NCBI GenBank assembly: GCA_937988775.1
Contig: CALKHP010000031.1
Location: 1 to 41,017 of the forward strand
Reading direction: 5' to 3'
DNA length: 41,017 nt
Origin: an uncultured Alphaproteobacteria bacterium
Lineage (GTDB): Bacteria; Pseudomonadota; Alphaproteobacteria; Rhizobiales; Beijerinckiaceae
Below, in pieces: positions 1 to 7,595 of this stretch (positions are counted from its first letter, which is position 1; each line of letters opens with the position of its first letter). The notes beneath the pieces were generated by a model. It did not search any database, had not been told where the DNA came from, and worked only from the letters and a program-made list of their open reading frames with translations. The position numbers and the translations under genes are program-made.

Positions 1-15
1 GCCAGGGCGGCATAA

Positions 16-1122
16 CTTAAACCAAAGGGCCTCCGGAAAACCCGGGGCGGTTCAGTACTCGGCCTGGCGACAGGTTACGGTCTCGATGACAATGTACTTG
101 CGGCTTATCAATTTCTAATCGACCAGTATGAGGATGGCGACGAGATTTATCTGTTCGGATTCAGTCGTGGGGCATACACCGCTCGCGTCCTGGCAGGCTT
201 GGTCCACCGAATAGGGCTGTTATCGCCTCAACAGACAAATCTCGCGGGCGCAGCGTTGACAGCGTACAAGCAAGTTGGACCGACGCCCGATCCAGTTGCG
301 TCGCCAACTTTGGCGGGTGCGTCAGACGGTCTCGGCGAGGCAGGCCAACCCAACCCGTTGACGAGAGACGACCGCGCCTCCCAATTTGCTCGGATCGTTT
401 CATCGAGGTGGCCCACGATCAAGTTCGTCGGAGTCTGGGACACGGTTGCGAGCGTGATCGTTCCTCGGCCCGACAGGTTCTATGCCTTTAGCCTCCAGAC
501 GCTGGCAAACACCAGGAGCAATCCGAGCGTCCGAATTTTCCGCCAGGCGATTGCGATCGACGAGCGAAGGAGGATGTTCAGGCTGGATACCTGGGATGAG
601 CCGCAGACGTTCATGCACAACAGGTTCAGTGCGACGAACAATGCAGAGCCCCAAGATGCGAAGCAGGTGTGGTTCTCCGGAGTGCACGCCGATATCGGGG
701 GAGGTTACCCCGAGGAAGAGAGCGGTCTTTCGAAGTTCCCGTTGATTTGGATTATCGAGGAGGCGGTCAAGCACGGTCTGGCCGTAGACCCGAGGACGGT
801 CAACCAGTTGGCTTGGGGAGTGCCGCGGAAAGGAAGTCCATTCAGTTACGTCCGCCCCGACATCATGCGCGATCCACACGACTCCATGTCCACGGTCTGG
901 CGTCTGCTAGAGTGGTTACCGAAGAACGATAAGTACAAGGAGTGGCCCGCCCGCAGGTCGGTTCTGGGCCACTATCTCCCGAATGCCGAGCCACGTTTCA
1001 TCCCGCCTGGAGCGTTCATCCACCAATCGGTAATCGACAGGATGGCGGCGGTCCCGAGCTACACGCCGGAAAATCTGCCTGAGAAACGCAGTATCGTTCG
1101 GAGTTCGTCCGGACCCGGATAA
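16..1122 (+). CDS. DUF2235 alpha/beta-hydrolase (phospholipase-like), 5' truncated
   Basis: Homology to DUF2235 enzymes (the Tle1-like alpha/beta-hydrolase fold, lipase or phospholipase activity) is visible from about position 52 to the stop at 1120-1122. The nucleophile elbow GFSRGA is encoded near 157-174. It is followed by VGVWDTVASV, which carries the likely catalytic Asp, and by GVHADIGGGYPE, which carries the likely catalytic His, so the Ser-Asp-His triad is complete. The N-terminal part of the family, with the first strand and its DGT-type motif, is missing. The reading frame is closed by TAA at 13-15, and the first 50 bases look unlike the rest, so this is either a contig-edge artefact or a gene broken by an island boundary. 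The first in-frame start codon is the TTG at 199, downstream of the nucleophile, so it cannot be the true start. It lies upstream of and co-directional with the Argonaute pair, but 309 bases away. Role unknown; it could be an effector or toxin-like lipase. Confidence 0.7.
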   Translation, partial: LKPKGLRKTRGGSVLGLATGYGLDDNVLAAYQFLIDQYEDGDEIYLFGFSRGAYTARVLAGLVHRIGLLSPQQTNLAGAALTAYKQVGPTPDPVASPTLAGASDGLGEAGQPNPLTRDDRASQFARIVSSRWPTIKFVGVWDTVASVIVPRPDRFYAFSLQTLANTRSNPSVRIFRQAIAIDERRRMFRLDTWDEPQTFMHNRFSATNNAEPQDAKQVWFSGVHADIGGGYPEEESGLSKFPLIWIIEEAVKHGLAVDPRTVNQLAWGVPRKGSPFSYVRPDIMRDPHDSMSTVWRLLEWLPKNDKYKEWPARRSVLGHYLPNAEPRFIPPGAFIHQSVIDRMAAVPSYTPENLPEKRSIVRSSSGPG

Positions 1123-1431
1123 TCGGTGATGGTGTCCCGGAAGGTCGTCGCCGACGTCATCGTACATCCTTCCCGCATCACGCTTCGATTGGAACTGATA
1201 CATGGTGGCTGGGCGGCTCAACGAGGAATTTCCCCGCAATCTCATCATCGCATATCTCGATGAATTGCCGGGTCAACGGAACAGAAGCCGTCCGCCTGTG
1301 GGTGTACTCAATAATACCTTCCAAACCTCTTAGGATGATGGCACACCACGGAGAAGCTCGAGTAGTCCCCCGGAACACTCGTTGTCGGCGTTGTGGTCGC
1401 GATATACTCGCAGCGTCGATTCGGAAGAGGT
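1123..1431. other. Intergenic region upstream of the SPARDA-type operon
   Basis: No convincing gene lies in these 309 bases. A 43-codon frame at 1202-1333 (ATG to TAG) has no clear ribosome binding site and no recognisable motif. A TATACT hexamer at 1403-1408 could be the -10 element of the promoter for the nuclease-Argonaute pair. The possible -35 TTGTCG at 1382-1387 is only 15 bases away, which is short. This is a visual call only. Confidence 0.35.
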
Positions 1432-2757
1432 ATGACTGGCTTGGTCAAGACGCTCTCGGAACAGCAGACCATTGGTAGCCGCGGCGCCTCTCTGTTCAAG
1501 GAGCTAATCCTCTCCCATGGCATGAGCTTTCATGAAACGGGGGCACTCGATACCGGCATCGATGGCTTTATCGAACTTCGCGATCCGGAGACGGGCGAGG
1601 TCAGGGCACAATACATCGCAGTGCAGATCAAGACCCGAGGCGAAGGATCGTTTTCCCAGGAAACCGATACCGCCTTCAGTTATATCTGCGATGCGAAAGA
1701 CATCGATTATTGGATGCAGTCGAACGCGCCGGTGATCCTTGTCGTCGTTCGACTGAGTGATCGTTCGGCCCATTGGAAATCGATACGTAGCTGGTTCGAA
1801 GATCCTGATCGGATGCGATCTCGAAAGGTGGTCTTTGACAAGGCCAAGGATCGACTCGACGACGACGCTCTACCTTCATTTCGCGATCTTGTTGCCAGCT
1901 TCGCAAGACCGGGCTTGATCGTTCCGGGAACCAGGCGAGACGAATTGCTGGATACGAACTTGGTTCGGGTTCACTTTCCGGAGCGCGTTCATGTCGCGAC
2001 AGCGACTTTGCCCTACAAGGATGTGCGCCAAGGCCTCTTAGAGGCATATGGAAACCCACCTTCAGACTGGCTGCTGAGCGGCAAGCGAATGTGGAGCTTT
2101 CGCGATCTTTCCATGCCGCCCTTCCGAGATGTGACCGAGGAAGGCACTGACGAGTGGCTCCCTACCAACGACTGGATCGCATCGGACGGCGACGTCACAA
2201 GGCGCCACTTCGTCGATCTTCTCCGCCGGACATTGGCCGAGATGCTTGGAGATGTCCTGATCTATTGGCGGTCGAAAGGGTATTTGTTTTTTAAGCGACA
2301 AAAAAACCGAAATTCGCGCAGGCACAGCTACCAATCGTTCCAGAAGAAGGCATCACGTGACGTCGTGAAAGGCTACGGAAGGACAGGGGAGAGGCCGACC
2401 TATTACCGTCATGCTGCATTCATCCCGAATTTCATCGAGATAAATGGCCAGTGGTATCTCGGGATCGAGCCGACCTATCACTTTACGTCCGATGGATATG
2501 CCGACTTTCGGTATGCGGCGGAGCGCCTCAGCGGCATCAAACGACTTGAGACCAATCAGTCGGTGCGCGGACATATCGGCATGTGGAAGGCATTCCTGAT
2601 CAGGCAGCCAGATTTACTTCGCAAAGAATTGCTCAGGTTCGAAGACGTATCACCTCTTGAACTGGGCTTTGGTGTCGCCGACGATCTCTGGAACAGCAAC
2701 GAGGACGATCAGGAGCGCAAGCGCGTGGCGGAGGCGCAGCATGAATTCGCCCTTTAG
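1432..2757 (+). CDS. DREN-APAZ protein: DUF4365 nuclease fused to an APAZ domain (SPARDA effector subunit)
   Basis: A 441-residue partner of the short Argonaute encoded next. Residues about 5-150 match DUF4365, a PD-(D/E)xK-type nuclease fold called DREN in short-Argonaute systems. GIDG supplies D44, and VQIKTR supplies the Q-x-K pair Q65/K67. The long C-terminal part (about 170-430, with patterns such as NLVRVHFPERV, WSFRDLSMPP and GIEPTYHFTSDG) has the look of an APAZ domain, which in this family replaces the missing N-PAZ half of Argonaute and holds the guide/target duplex. In characterised SPARDA systems, target recognition makes the complex assemble and the DREN domain cut DNA (and RNA) indiscriminately, killing or arresting the host. 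I chose ATG 1432 because GGAAGAGG sits just before it and the domain starts directly after; GTG 1393 would add 13 residues. The 3' end overlaps the Argonaute start by 17 bases, so the two are translationally coupled. Assignment from motifs, length and context. Confidence 0.85.
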   Translation: MTGLVKTLSEQQTIGSRGASLFKELILSHGMSFHETGALDTGIDGFIELRDPETGEVRAQYIAVQIKTRGEGSFSQETDTAFSYICDAKDIDYWMQSNAPVILVVVRLSDRSAHWKSIRSWFEDPDRMRSRKVVFDKAKDRLDDDALPSFRDLVASFARPGLIVPGTRRDELLDTNLVRVHFPERVHVATATLPYKDVRQGLLEAYGNPPSDWLLSGKRMWSFRDLSMPPFRDVTEEGTDEWLPTNDWIASDGDVTRRHFVDLLRRTLAEMLGDVLIYWRSKGYLFFKRQKNRNSRRHSYQSFQKKASRDVVKGYGRTGERPTYYRHAAFIPNFIEINGQWYLGIEPTYHFTSDGYADFRYAAERLSGIKRLETNQSVRGHIGMWKAFLIRQPDLLRKELLRFEDVSPLELGFGVADDLWNSNEDDQERKRVAEAQHEFAL

Positions 2758-4225
2758 AGCCCTCCATGTGGCGGAGCCACTCCTCGAATTCGGAGGAGGC
2801 GGACGCCATGTCGACATGCGCTTCGGGCTTGTCGACTATGGACCCGTCGATTTCTCCACCGACAAGACACGCACGACCCGGCTGGGAATCGTCGGGTCGG
2901 CGCAGACTGCTGGAAAGCTTCAAGAGTGGCTTAGGCGTTGTGAGAGCGGGGTCCCCGCGAAGAACAGTCGGCAACCCAATCTCTTTCCGGCTTTCCCTGG
3001 TAGCTCAATCACAGGCCCTTTTCGGAGCTACTTCGAGGCGGCCGATGGCGACGTTCGCACGATACCGGCAAGCGTGATCTCGAAGATCACCAACGAGAAA
3101 AATGATGATACCGCGATCCGTGACGCGATCGAGGCGTTTGCCATGGAGGTCCAAACCCTCGCCGAAAGCGACCGGCCCCCACAGGTGATTATCTGCGCGC
3201 TTCCGGTTGAGATCATAGAGCGCGTCAGTAACATGCGTCCTGCTGTTTCTGAGGACGAGGAAGAAAGCGAGGAGGACGAAGAAAGACGCGTCAGGCTTGC
3301 GAACGAGAATTTTCGCGGCGGCCTCAAGGCCGTCACCATGAACTATCGTGTGCCAATCCAGATCGTCTGGCCTACCACCTACGACAATGACGCCGTCGTC
3401 AAAAGGAAGCTCGCCACCCTGTCGACCCGGCTTGTCCAGGATGAGGCGACCAGAGCATGGAACTTCTTCTGCGCACTTTACTACAAGGCCGGCGGAACGC
3501 CTTGGCGGATGATTCGCGACAATCGAGATTATGCGGCCACCTTTCTTGGCATCAGCTTCTTTGAGAGCCAGGACCGAGCGGCCCTTCTCACCAGCTCGGC
3601 GCAACTCTTTGATGAGCGCGGCGAGGGCCTGATCCTCAAGGGCGGGCCAGCGTTGGAAGACAAGACCAATCGCCAGCCGTACCTTTCTGCCGATGATGCG
3701 TTTAAGCTGGCTCGGACTGCTCTCCAAACCTACAAGCGAGAACACCGAAACTATCCGGCGCGCCTGGTGATCCATAAGTCGTCACGCTTCCACCCGGATG
3801 AGATGGAAGGATTCCAGGGAGCCGTCGAGGCCGCCGAGATCGACATCGCGGACTTCCTTTGGCTCCCGCATCGATCACCCGTCCGGTTATTCCGGAATGG
3901 GATTTACCCGCCCCTTCGCGGGACGGCTCTGCGGCTAGATGACGAACAGACCATTCTCTACACCCGGGGAAGCGTCGATTTTTTCAGGACCTACCCGGGA
4001 ATGTACGTGCCAAACCCGCTGCGAATATGTGCCCAGCGACGGGACAGTGCGGATTGGGACCTTCTTTTGAGCGAGACGTTGGCGCTCACCAAAATGAATT
4101 GGAACGGAACTCAGTTCGACGGGGCGCTGCCGATTACGTTGAAGGCGGCCAAACAGGTGGGCGAGATCCTCAAGTATGTGCCGGAGGGCACCGTGCCTGA
4201 CCCTCGTTACCGATTCTACATGTGA
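2741..4225 (+). CDS. Short prokaryotic Argonaute (MID-PIWI), SPARDA type
   Basis: 494 residues, the usual length of a short pAgo lacking N and PAZ domains. The N-terminus carries the typical PLLEFGGGGRHVDMRFGL pattern. The MID domain is about 145-255, with K221, K223 and Q233 near the expected 5'-guide pocket (inferred). The PIWI domain runs to the end and closes with the family-typical MNWNGTQFDGALPI and AAKQVGEILKYV. Where active Argonautes have catalytic aspartates, this one has FLGISFFES and VIHKSSRF, with serines, so slicing is not expected; it should be a guide-dependent sensor. An acidic stretch, residues 171-181 (EDEEESEEDEE), is inserted before the second half of MID. Start ATG 2741 is set by a perfect GGAGG at 2730-2734, six bases upstream. 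It overlaps the DREN-APAZ gene by 17 bases, and the two should form a heterodimer loaded with guide RNA that senses invading DNA. An intrinsic terminator covers the stop codon. Confidence 0.9.
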   Translation: MNSPFRALHVAEPLLEFGGGGRHVDMRFGLVDYGPVDFSTDKTRTTRLGIVGSAQTAGKLQEWLRRCESGVPAKNSRQPNLFPAFPGSSITGPFRSYFEAADGDVRTIPASVISKITNEKNDDTAIRDAIEAFAMEVQTLAESDRPPQVIICALPVEIIERVSNMRPAVSEDEEESEEDEERRVRLANENFRGGLKAVTMNYRVPIQIVWPTTYDNDAVVKRKLATLSTRLVQDEATRAWNFFCALYYKAGGTPWRMIRDNRDYAATFLGISFFESQDRAALLTSSAQLFDERGEGLILKGGPALEDKTNRQPYLSADDAFKLARTALQTYKREHRNYPARLVIHKSSRFHPDEMEGFQGAVEAAEIDIADFLWLPHRSPVRLFRNGIYPPLRGTALRLDDEQTILYTRGSVDFFRTYPGMYVPNPLRICAQRRDSADWDLLLSETLALTKMNWNGTQFDGALPITLKAAKQVGEILKYVPEGTVPDPRYRFYM

Positions 4226-4257
4226 CGATCGGGGGGCGACCCGTCACATGAGTTTTT
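4219..4257 (+). terminator. Intrinsic terminator overlapping the Argonaute stop codon
   Basis: CATGTGACG (4219-4227) and CGTCACATG (4242-4250) form a perfect 9-bp stem around a GC-rich 14-base loop, followed by AG and TTTTT (4253-4257). The TGA stop (4223-4225) lies inside the left arm. It would end the SPARDA transcript before it enters the convergent CBASS operon. Read on the other strand it has no U-tract, so it is one-directional. Confidence 0.8.
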
Positions 4258-4381
4258 GAAGCCAATCTATGTTCTCGCCATAATTATCACCTCGGCCATA
4301 CATTGACCTGCCGCCGACGTCGCATTTGACGGCGAACTTGTCCCGCATTCGGTCACTTCGATGATCACCAGCCTGCGTATC

Positions 4382-4864
4382 TCAGGTCGCCCCAGCCTCC
4401 CGGGAGGAGGGTGTGCTCTCTTTGGGCTTATGGAACGATACCCACAGTCCGGCCGGAAAGGGGGAGCGCCCGATGATGCAGAGCAACAGCCCGGGCAGTT
4501 CGAGCGTCGACTTTCGGACGATGTCGCCGATGCTATCGAGATCGCGCATCGACGGCCTGGGAACGTCTTCGGGGTGGGTGTGCCAGTCGCCAAGGTAGTC
4601 GAAGCCTAAGGCGTGGTATTCGTTGATCTCGCGCTGTTCTCTGCCCCGATCTGGTCGGAAGCCGAATCTGAACCTTCGATCCCCGATGCCGGGACCGGTC
4701 GCGCGCGCAACCTTCCATCGGCTCCCGACGGCGCGCCCGAACAACTGTCCTCCGGCTTCACAATGGTAGAATCGGGTTTGGCGGTGGGTCTCGAAGAGAT
4801 TCAGGGCGGATTGGTCGATTTCCACATCGAATCCCCCGATCCGGAACTTTAACGAACCATTCAT
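4382..4864 (-). CDS. cap3: Cap3: JAB/JAMM-family isopeptidase of type II CBASS
   Basis: 160 residues with a complete JAMM zinc site: E36 in CEAGGQLFG, then H95-T-H97-P, S105 and D108 within WHTHPEDVPRPSMRD. This family is related to eukaryotic deubiquitinating enzymes. In type II CBASS it removes the CD-NTase from the proteins to which Cap2 has linked it, limiting or recycling the primed enzyme. ATG 4864 is chosen because it forms an ATGA overlap with the Cap2 stop codon, like the other two junctions of the operon; a GTG at 4876 would add four residues. It is the last gene of the operon and faces the Argonaute gene with 156 bases between the stop codons. No clear terminator of its own is visible, so transcripts may run antisense into the Argonaute gene. 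Confidence 0.88.
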   Translation of the reverse strand: MNGSLKFRIGGFDVEIDQSALNLFETHRQTRFYHCEAGGQLFGRAVGSRWKVARATGPGIGDRRFRFGFRPDRGREQREINEYHALGFDYLGDWHTHPEDVPRPSMRDLDSIGDIVRKSTLELPGLLLCIIGRSPFPAGLWVSFHKPKESTPSSREAGAT

Positions 4865-6561
4865 TCGTCCCACCACGGCGCTACCAGGATTTGGCCGTTG
4901 GGGTTAGGAACGCCGCGCGCTCGCACCCACTCCTCCGTCCAGCTTCCTTCGGCGTCGCCGAGGGCCGCCTGATCCGTCAACCAGGTTTTCCAAATCGTTC
5001 CGGCAACCTTTCCTCGCAACTGATCGAGGGCGAGTCGTCCCACTAGAACCTCGGCCTGCGCAAGCTCGATGGCGCCGAACGGCGACGCGTTGGCACCGCA
5101 CTCCGCCGGGATGGGCTTGCGGCTGGTAGAGGCCGTCATGCGTGGGTTGCCGACCGCGTCGTAGCCGACCCTATAGGAATGGCCCGGCAGGATCAGCACG
5201 GCATGGGCCGCAACCGCGTGGGCTTCCATCCAAGCGTATAGGACCGGCAGACGACTCCGCATCGACAGGTCGTCGAGCATGGAGTTCGCCGACCAGGTCG
5301 CCGTGCATGCGACGACCAAGTCGACGTTGTCTAGAGCGTCCGGATGCTGCTTGAGCAGGTGCTCGACCGTGGTGTTGTAAGGCTTGGTCGACCCAATATC
5401 GGGATTCTCCTGCGCGAGGGTTTTTGCCAATATGGCTGCCTTCGGATGCCCGACAAATGCAGCCCCAAGCTGATGACGGCGGATATTTTCCCATCCGAGT
5501 GTCTCCGGGTCGACCAAAATGAAATGACCGACGCCAGACTTTGCGAGAAGGCGTGTCACGCCCGAACCAAGCGCGCCGCAACCAATGATCGCAACCCGGG
5601 CGGCCGCCAGCCTGTCGCGTTCGAGATAAGGTAGACGAGTACTGGCGGCATCCAGGTTCTCAGTGACCAGGCGTTTCAGTAGAAGACGTCCGCACAACAC
5701 GCGGGGAGGGGTCCCGCCACGGGCGTATCCATGTTCGATGACCCGGCGATTGACGGTGCGGCCCTGCTGATCGACGGGCCGCTCCATCAGTATGCCGACG
5801 GCGTGTCGGCGACCGTTGGGCGACACCCCGGCCAGCGCGACAAGCAGGGACTTGGGCGTCTGCTTCAGAAGGCCCACTAACACCTCGATGCCGTCCCTAG
5901 ACCTGGCGGCGATGAGATCCCAGAGTTCTCCTCCAGTCGATGGGTATTGATCGGGATGGGGCAACTGGTCGAGTAGTATCACCGCGCCGTGACGGGTCTT
6001 CCGCAGATGATCATTGAAGCGATGCGACCACCACTGCCGAGCAGAATCTCCAGATGCGAAGCCATAGACTGCGGCTGGCGTCGCACAGGTAGAAATTATG
6101 GTGGATCTAGGGATATCTGAAAGCAGCAAGCGAGCCCTGCGGCCGGGCCCTACAGATTGATGCCAGTAGAGCGTAAAATCCTCAGCGAAATCGCCGTCCT
6201 CGACGCCTTTGTCGATGTCGTTCAGGAGATTGCGAGCATGCCTCAACGCCTCCCTCACGGCTGATTGTGGATCGGAAGGAATTTCTGGGTTGTCGAGGCA
6301 GAGACGGCCATTGGCCTCGACGTGGGGCATCGGGTCGTGGTCGCCCCTGAGGTACACCCTTGGCCGGGTGAACGGAAAGGCCTCGTCGACCACGACGGCT
6401 AGCTCGCGATTACGTGTAAGTACTAGCCAACCGGCACGGTTTCCAGCGAGGAGGGGATCACCGGCTGGCAGTTGCCCCTTGTACGATTTGCCGAGCGTGT
6501 TGAACCACGCGTCTGCGATCGCGACCTCATCTACCTCCGGTGGGCGGATGTAGGCGGTCAT
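4861..6561 (-). CDS. cap2: Cap2: E2-E1 fusion, ubiquitin-transfer-like enzyme of type II CBASS
   Basis: 566 residues. The N-terminal third resembles an E2 domain, with catalytic Cys C88 in the sequence HVEANGRLCLDN. The C-terminal half is an E1/ThiF/MoeB adenylation domain: RVAIIGCGALGSG (ATP loop about 323-334), ILVDPETLGWENIRRHQLG following strand 2, and a probable E1 catalytic cysteine near C488 in ECGANASPFGA. Known family role: it adenylates the C-terminus of the CD-NTase and conjugates it to cellular targets, which primes cyclic nucleotide synthesis. Length and domain order match full Cap2 (E2-linker-E1), not the short E2-only variants. Start ATG 6561 overlaps the CD-NTase stop in an ATGA; its stop overlaps Cap3 in the same way. 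Strong call from motifs plus operon. Confidence 0.92.
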   Translation of the reverse strand: MTAYIRPPEVDEVAIADAWFNTLGKSYKGQLPAGDPLLAGNRAGWLVLTRNRELAVVVDEAFPFTRPRVYLRGDHDPMPHVEANGRLCLDNPEIPSDPQSAVREALRHARNLLNDIDKGVEDGDFAEDFTLYWHQSVGPGRRARLLLSDIPRSTIISTCATPAAVYGFASGDSARQWWSHRFNDHLRKTRHGAVILLDQLPHPDQYPSTGGELWDLIAARSRDGIEVLVGLLKQTPKSLLVALAGVSPNGRRHAVGILMERPVDQQGRTVNRRVIEHGYARGGTPPRVLCGRLLLKRLVTENLDAASTRLPYLERDRLAAARVAIIGCGALGSGVTRLLAKSGVGHFILVDPETLGWENIRRHQLGAAFVGHPKAAILAKTLAQENPDIGSTKPYNTTVEHLLKQHPDALDNVDLVVACTATWSANSMLDDLSMRSRLPVLYAWMEAHAVAAHAVLILPGHSYRVGYDAVGNPRMTASTSRKPIPAECGANASPFGAIELAQAEVLVGRLALDQLRGKVAGTIWKTWLTDQAALGDAEGSWTEEWVRARGVPNPNGQILVAPWWDE

Positions 6562-7595
6562 GCGTAGCCCTGACTCCCGCCCATTTTGATCGCGGGAGCC
6601 GCGTTTGTCTTCCTTTCCAGCTCGTCTTCATCTTCGGGGTCGGGTTGGTTTTTGAACCAATCGGTGTAGAAGAAGTCATCCCAAGCTTTCATGGCAGCCT
6701 CATGGGTGCAATCGGGGTCGTCCAGCACGTCGAGGATCGGCAATTTCTCGTCGAGCTTCTTGCGCAGGTATTTCGCCTTTGCGCTGCCGGGACCGAGGAT
6801 ATCCTCGTCAAGGATCGGATGCTTGACCCTATCATTCCAGCCAAGACGATCGCGGATGGCGCGGAGCACATCGCGGAACGCGATGTCGTCGCGGTCGGCG
6901 TTCTCGACGAAGTGGTCGCTTACCAGCCGGGATAAGGCGAAGCCGCCAGCGATCTTGCCGCTCCAATGCGGGCGACTGCGGGCGAAGGCCTTCGCCAGGC
7001 GGACGATCCGGACGAACTGACCCTTGTCGCCGTCTTTTGACGCATCGGTGGATTTTTCGAGATTCTGCTTCTTGAACCACTTCGTTGCGGCGAGCGCGTC
7101 CGATCTCTTCCAATCGGAGCTGGCCAGTTCATAGGTGTCGACATTCTCGCCCGTAACTGGATCGTTAGTACGGGTTCGGCGATAGACCGGAACGTCGATA
7201 TGGTACTCTTGGTCGGCATAGTAGATGCGAACGCAGTTGTTGCGAACTTCAGGCTGTTCGCTGAACCGCTTGTCCTGCAATGCCTTGCAGACCATCTGTC
7301 GCGCCGCGATTGCCGTTTTGTCCGCGCCGCTTGGGCCAACCAGCGATTCCTTCGTGAAGTACACGCCGTCGTCGATATCACGGTCACCTTGCTCGTTATG
7401 GATCATCGTCCGCATGGCGTATGAGCCTTGCGTCGCGGAGCCGACTGGAGCCGGTTCCCCGTCACGCGCAAGGCCATTCCGTAGTCTTGTTCGGTTCGAC
7501 TTGGCTCGATCAAGGATATCCTTGCGTCCTATGGAATTCATTCGAACTTCGTCGTCATGAAAGAAGCGGAGCTGGGTATGGGTGTTCTTGCTCAT
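6558..7595 (-). CDS. CD-NTase (cGAS/DncV-like nucleotidyltransferase) of CBASS
   Basis: 345 residues. The nucleotidyltransferase signature is intact: Q56-G57-S58 in ATQGSYAMRT, then D73 and D75 in DRDIDDGVYF, and a third acidic residue, D134, in YHIDVPVY. This is the GS...DxD...D pattern of cGAS/DncV-like enzymes, which make a cyclic di- or trinucleotide after phage infection. The product cannot be told from sequence alone; the DIDDG variant resembles DncV, and a neighbouring patatin effector in Vibrio cholerae responds to cyclic GMP-AMP. The C-terminus is a loose tail ending MGGSQGYA, fitting the free end that Cap2 adenylates and conjugates. It overlaps capV upstream (7592-7595) and cap2 downstream (6558-6561), each by ATGA, so the four proteins are coupled in translation. 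I do not assign a clade. Confidence 0.92.
   Translation of the reverse strand: MSKNTHTQLRFFHDDEVRMNSIGRKDILDRAKSNRTRLRNGLARDGEPAPVGSATQGSYAMRTMIHNEQGDRDIDDGVYFTKESLVGPSGADKTAIAARQMVCKALQDKRFSEQPEVRNNCVRIYYADQEYHIDVPVYRRTRTNDPVTGENVDTYELASSDWKRSDALAATKWFKKQNLEKSTDASKDGDKGQFVRIVRLAKAFARSRPHWSGKIAGGFALSRLVSDHFVENADRDDIAFRDVLRAIRDRLGWNDRVKHPILDEDILGPGSAKAKYLRKKLDEKLPILDVLDDPDCTHEAAMKAWDDFFYTDWFKNQPDPEDEDELERKTNAAPAIKMGGSQGYA

Noticed and set aside
4267..4593. Alternative minus-strand frame overlapping and extending past Cap3
   Set aside because: Pro/Ser/Arg-rich with no family resemblance; the JAMM frame ends at a normal length for Cap3.
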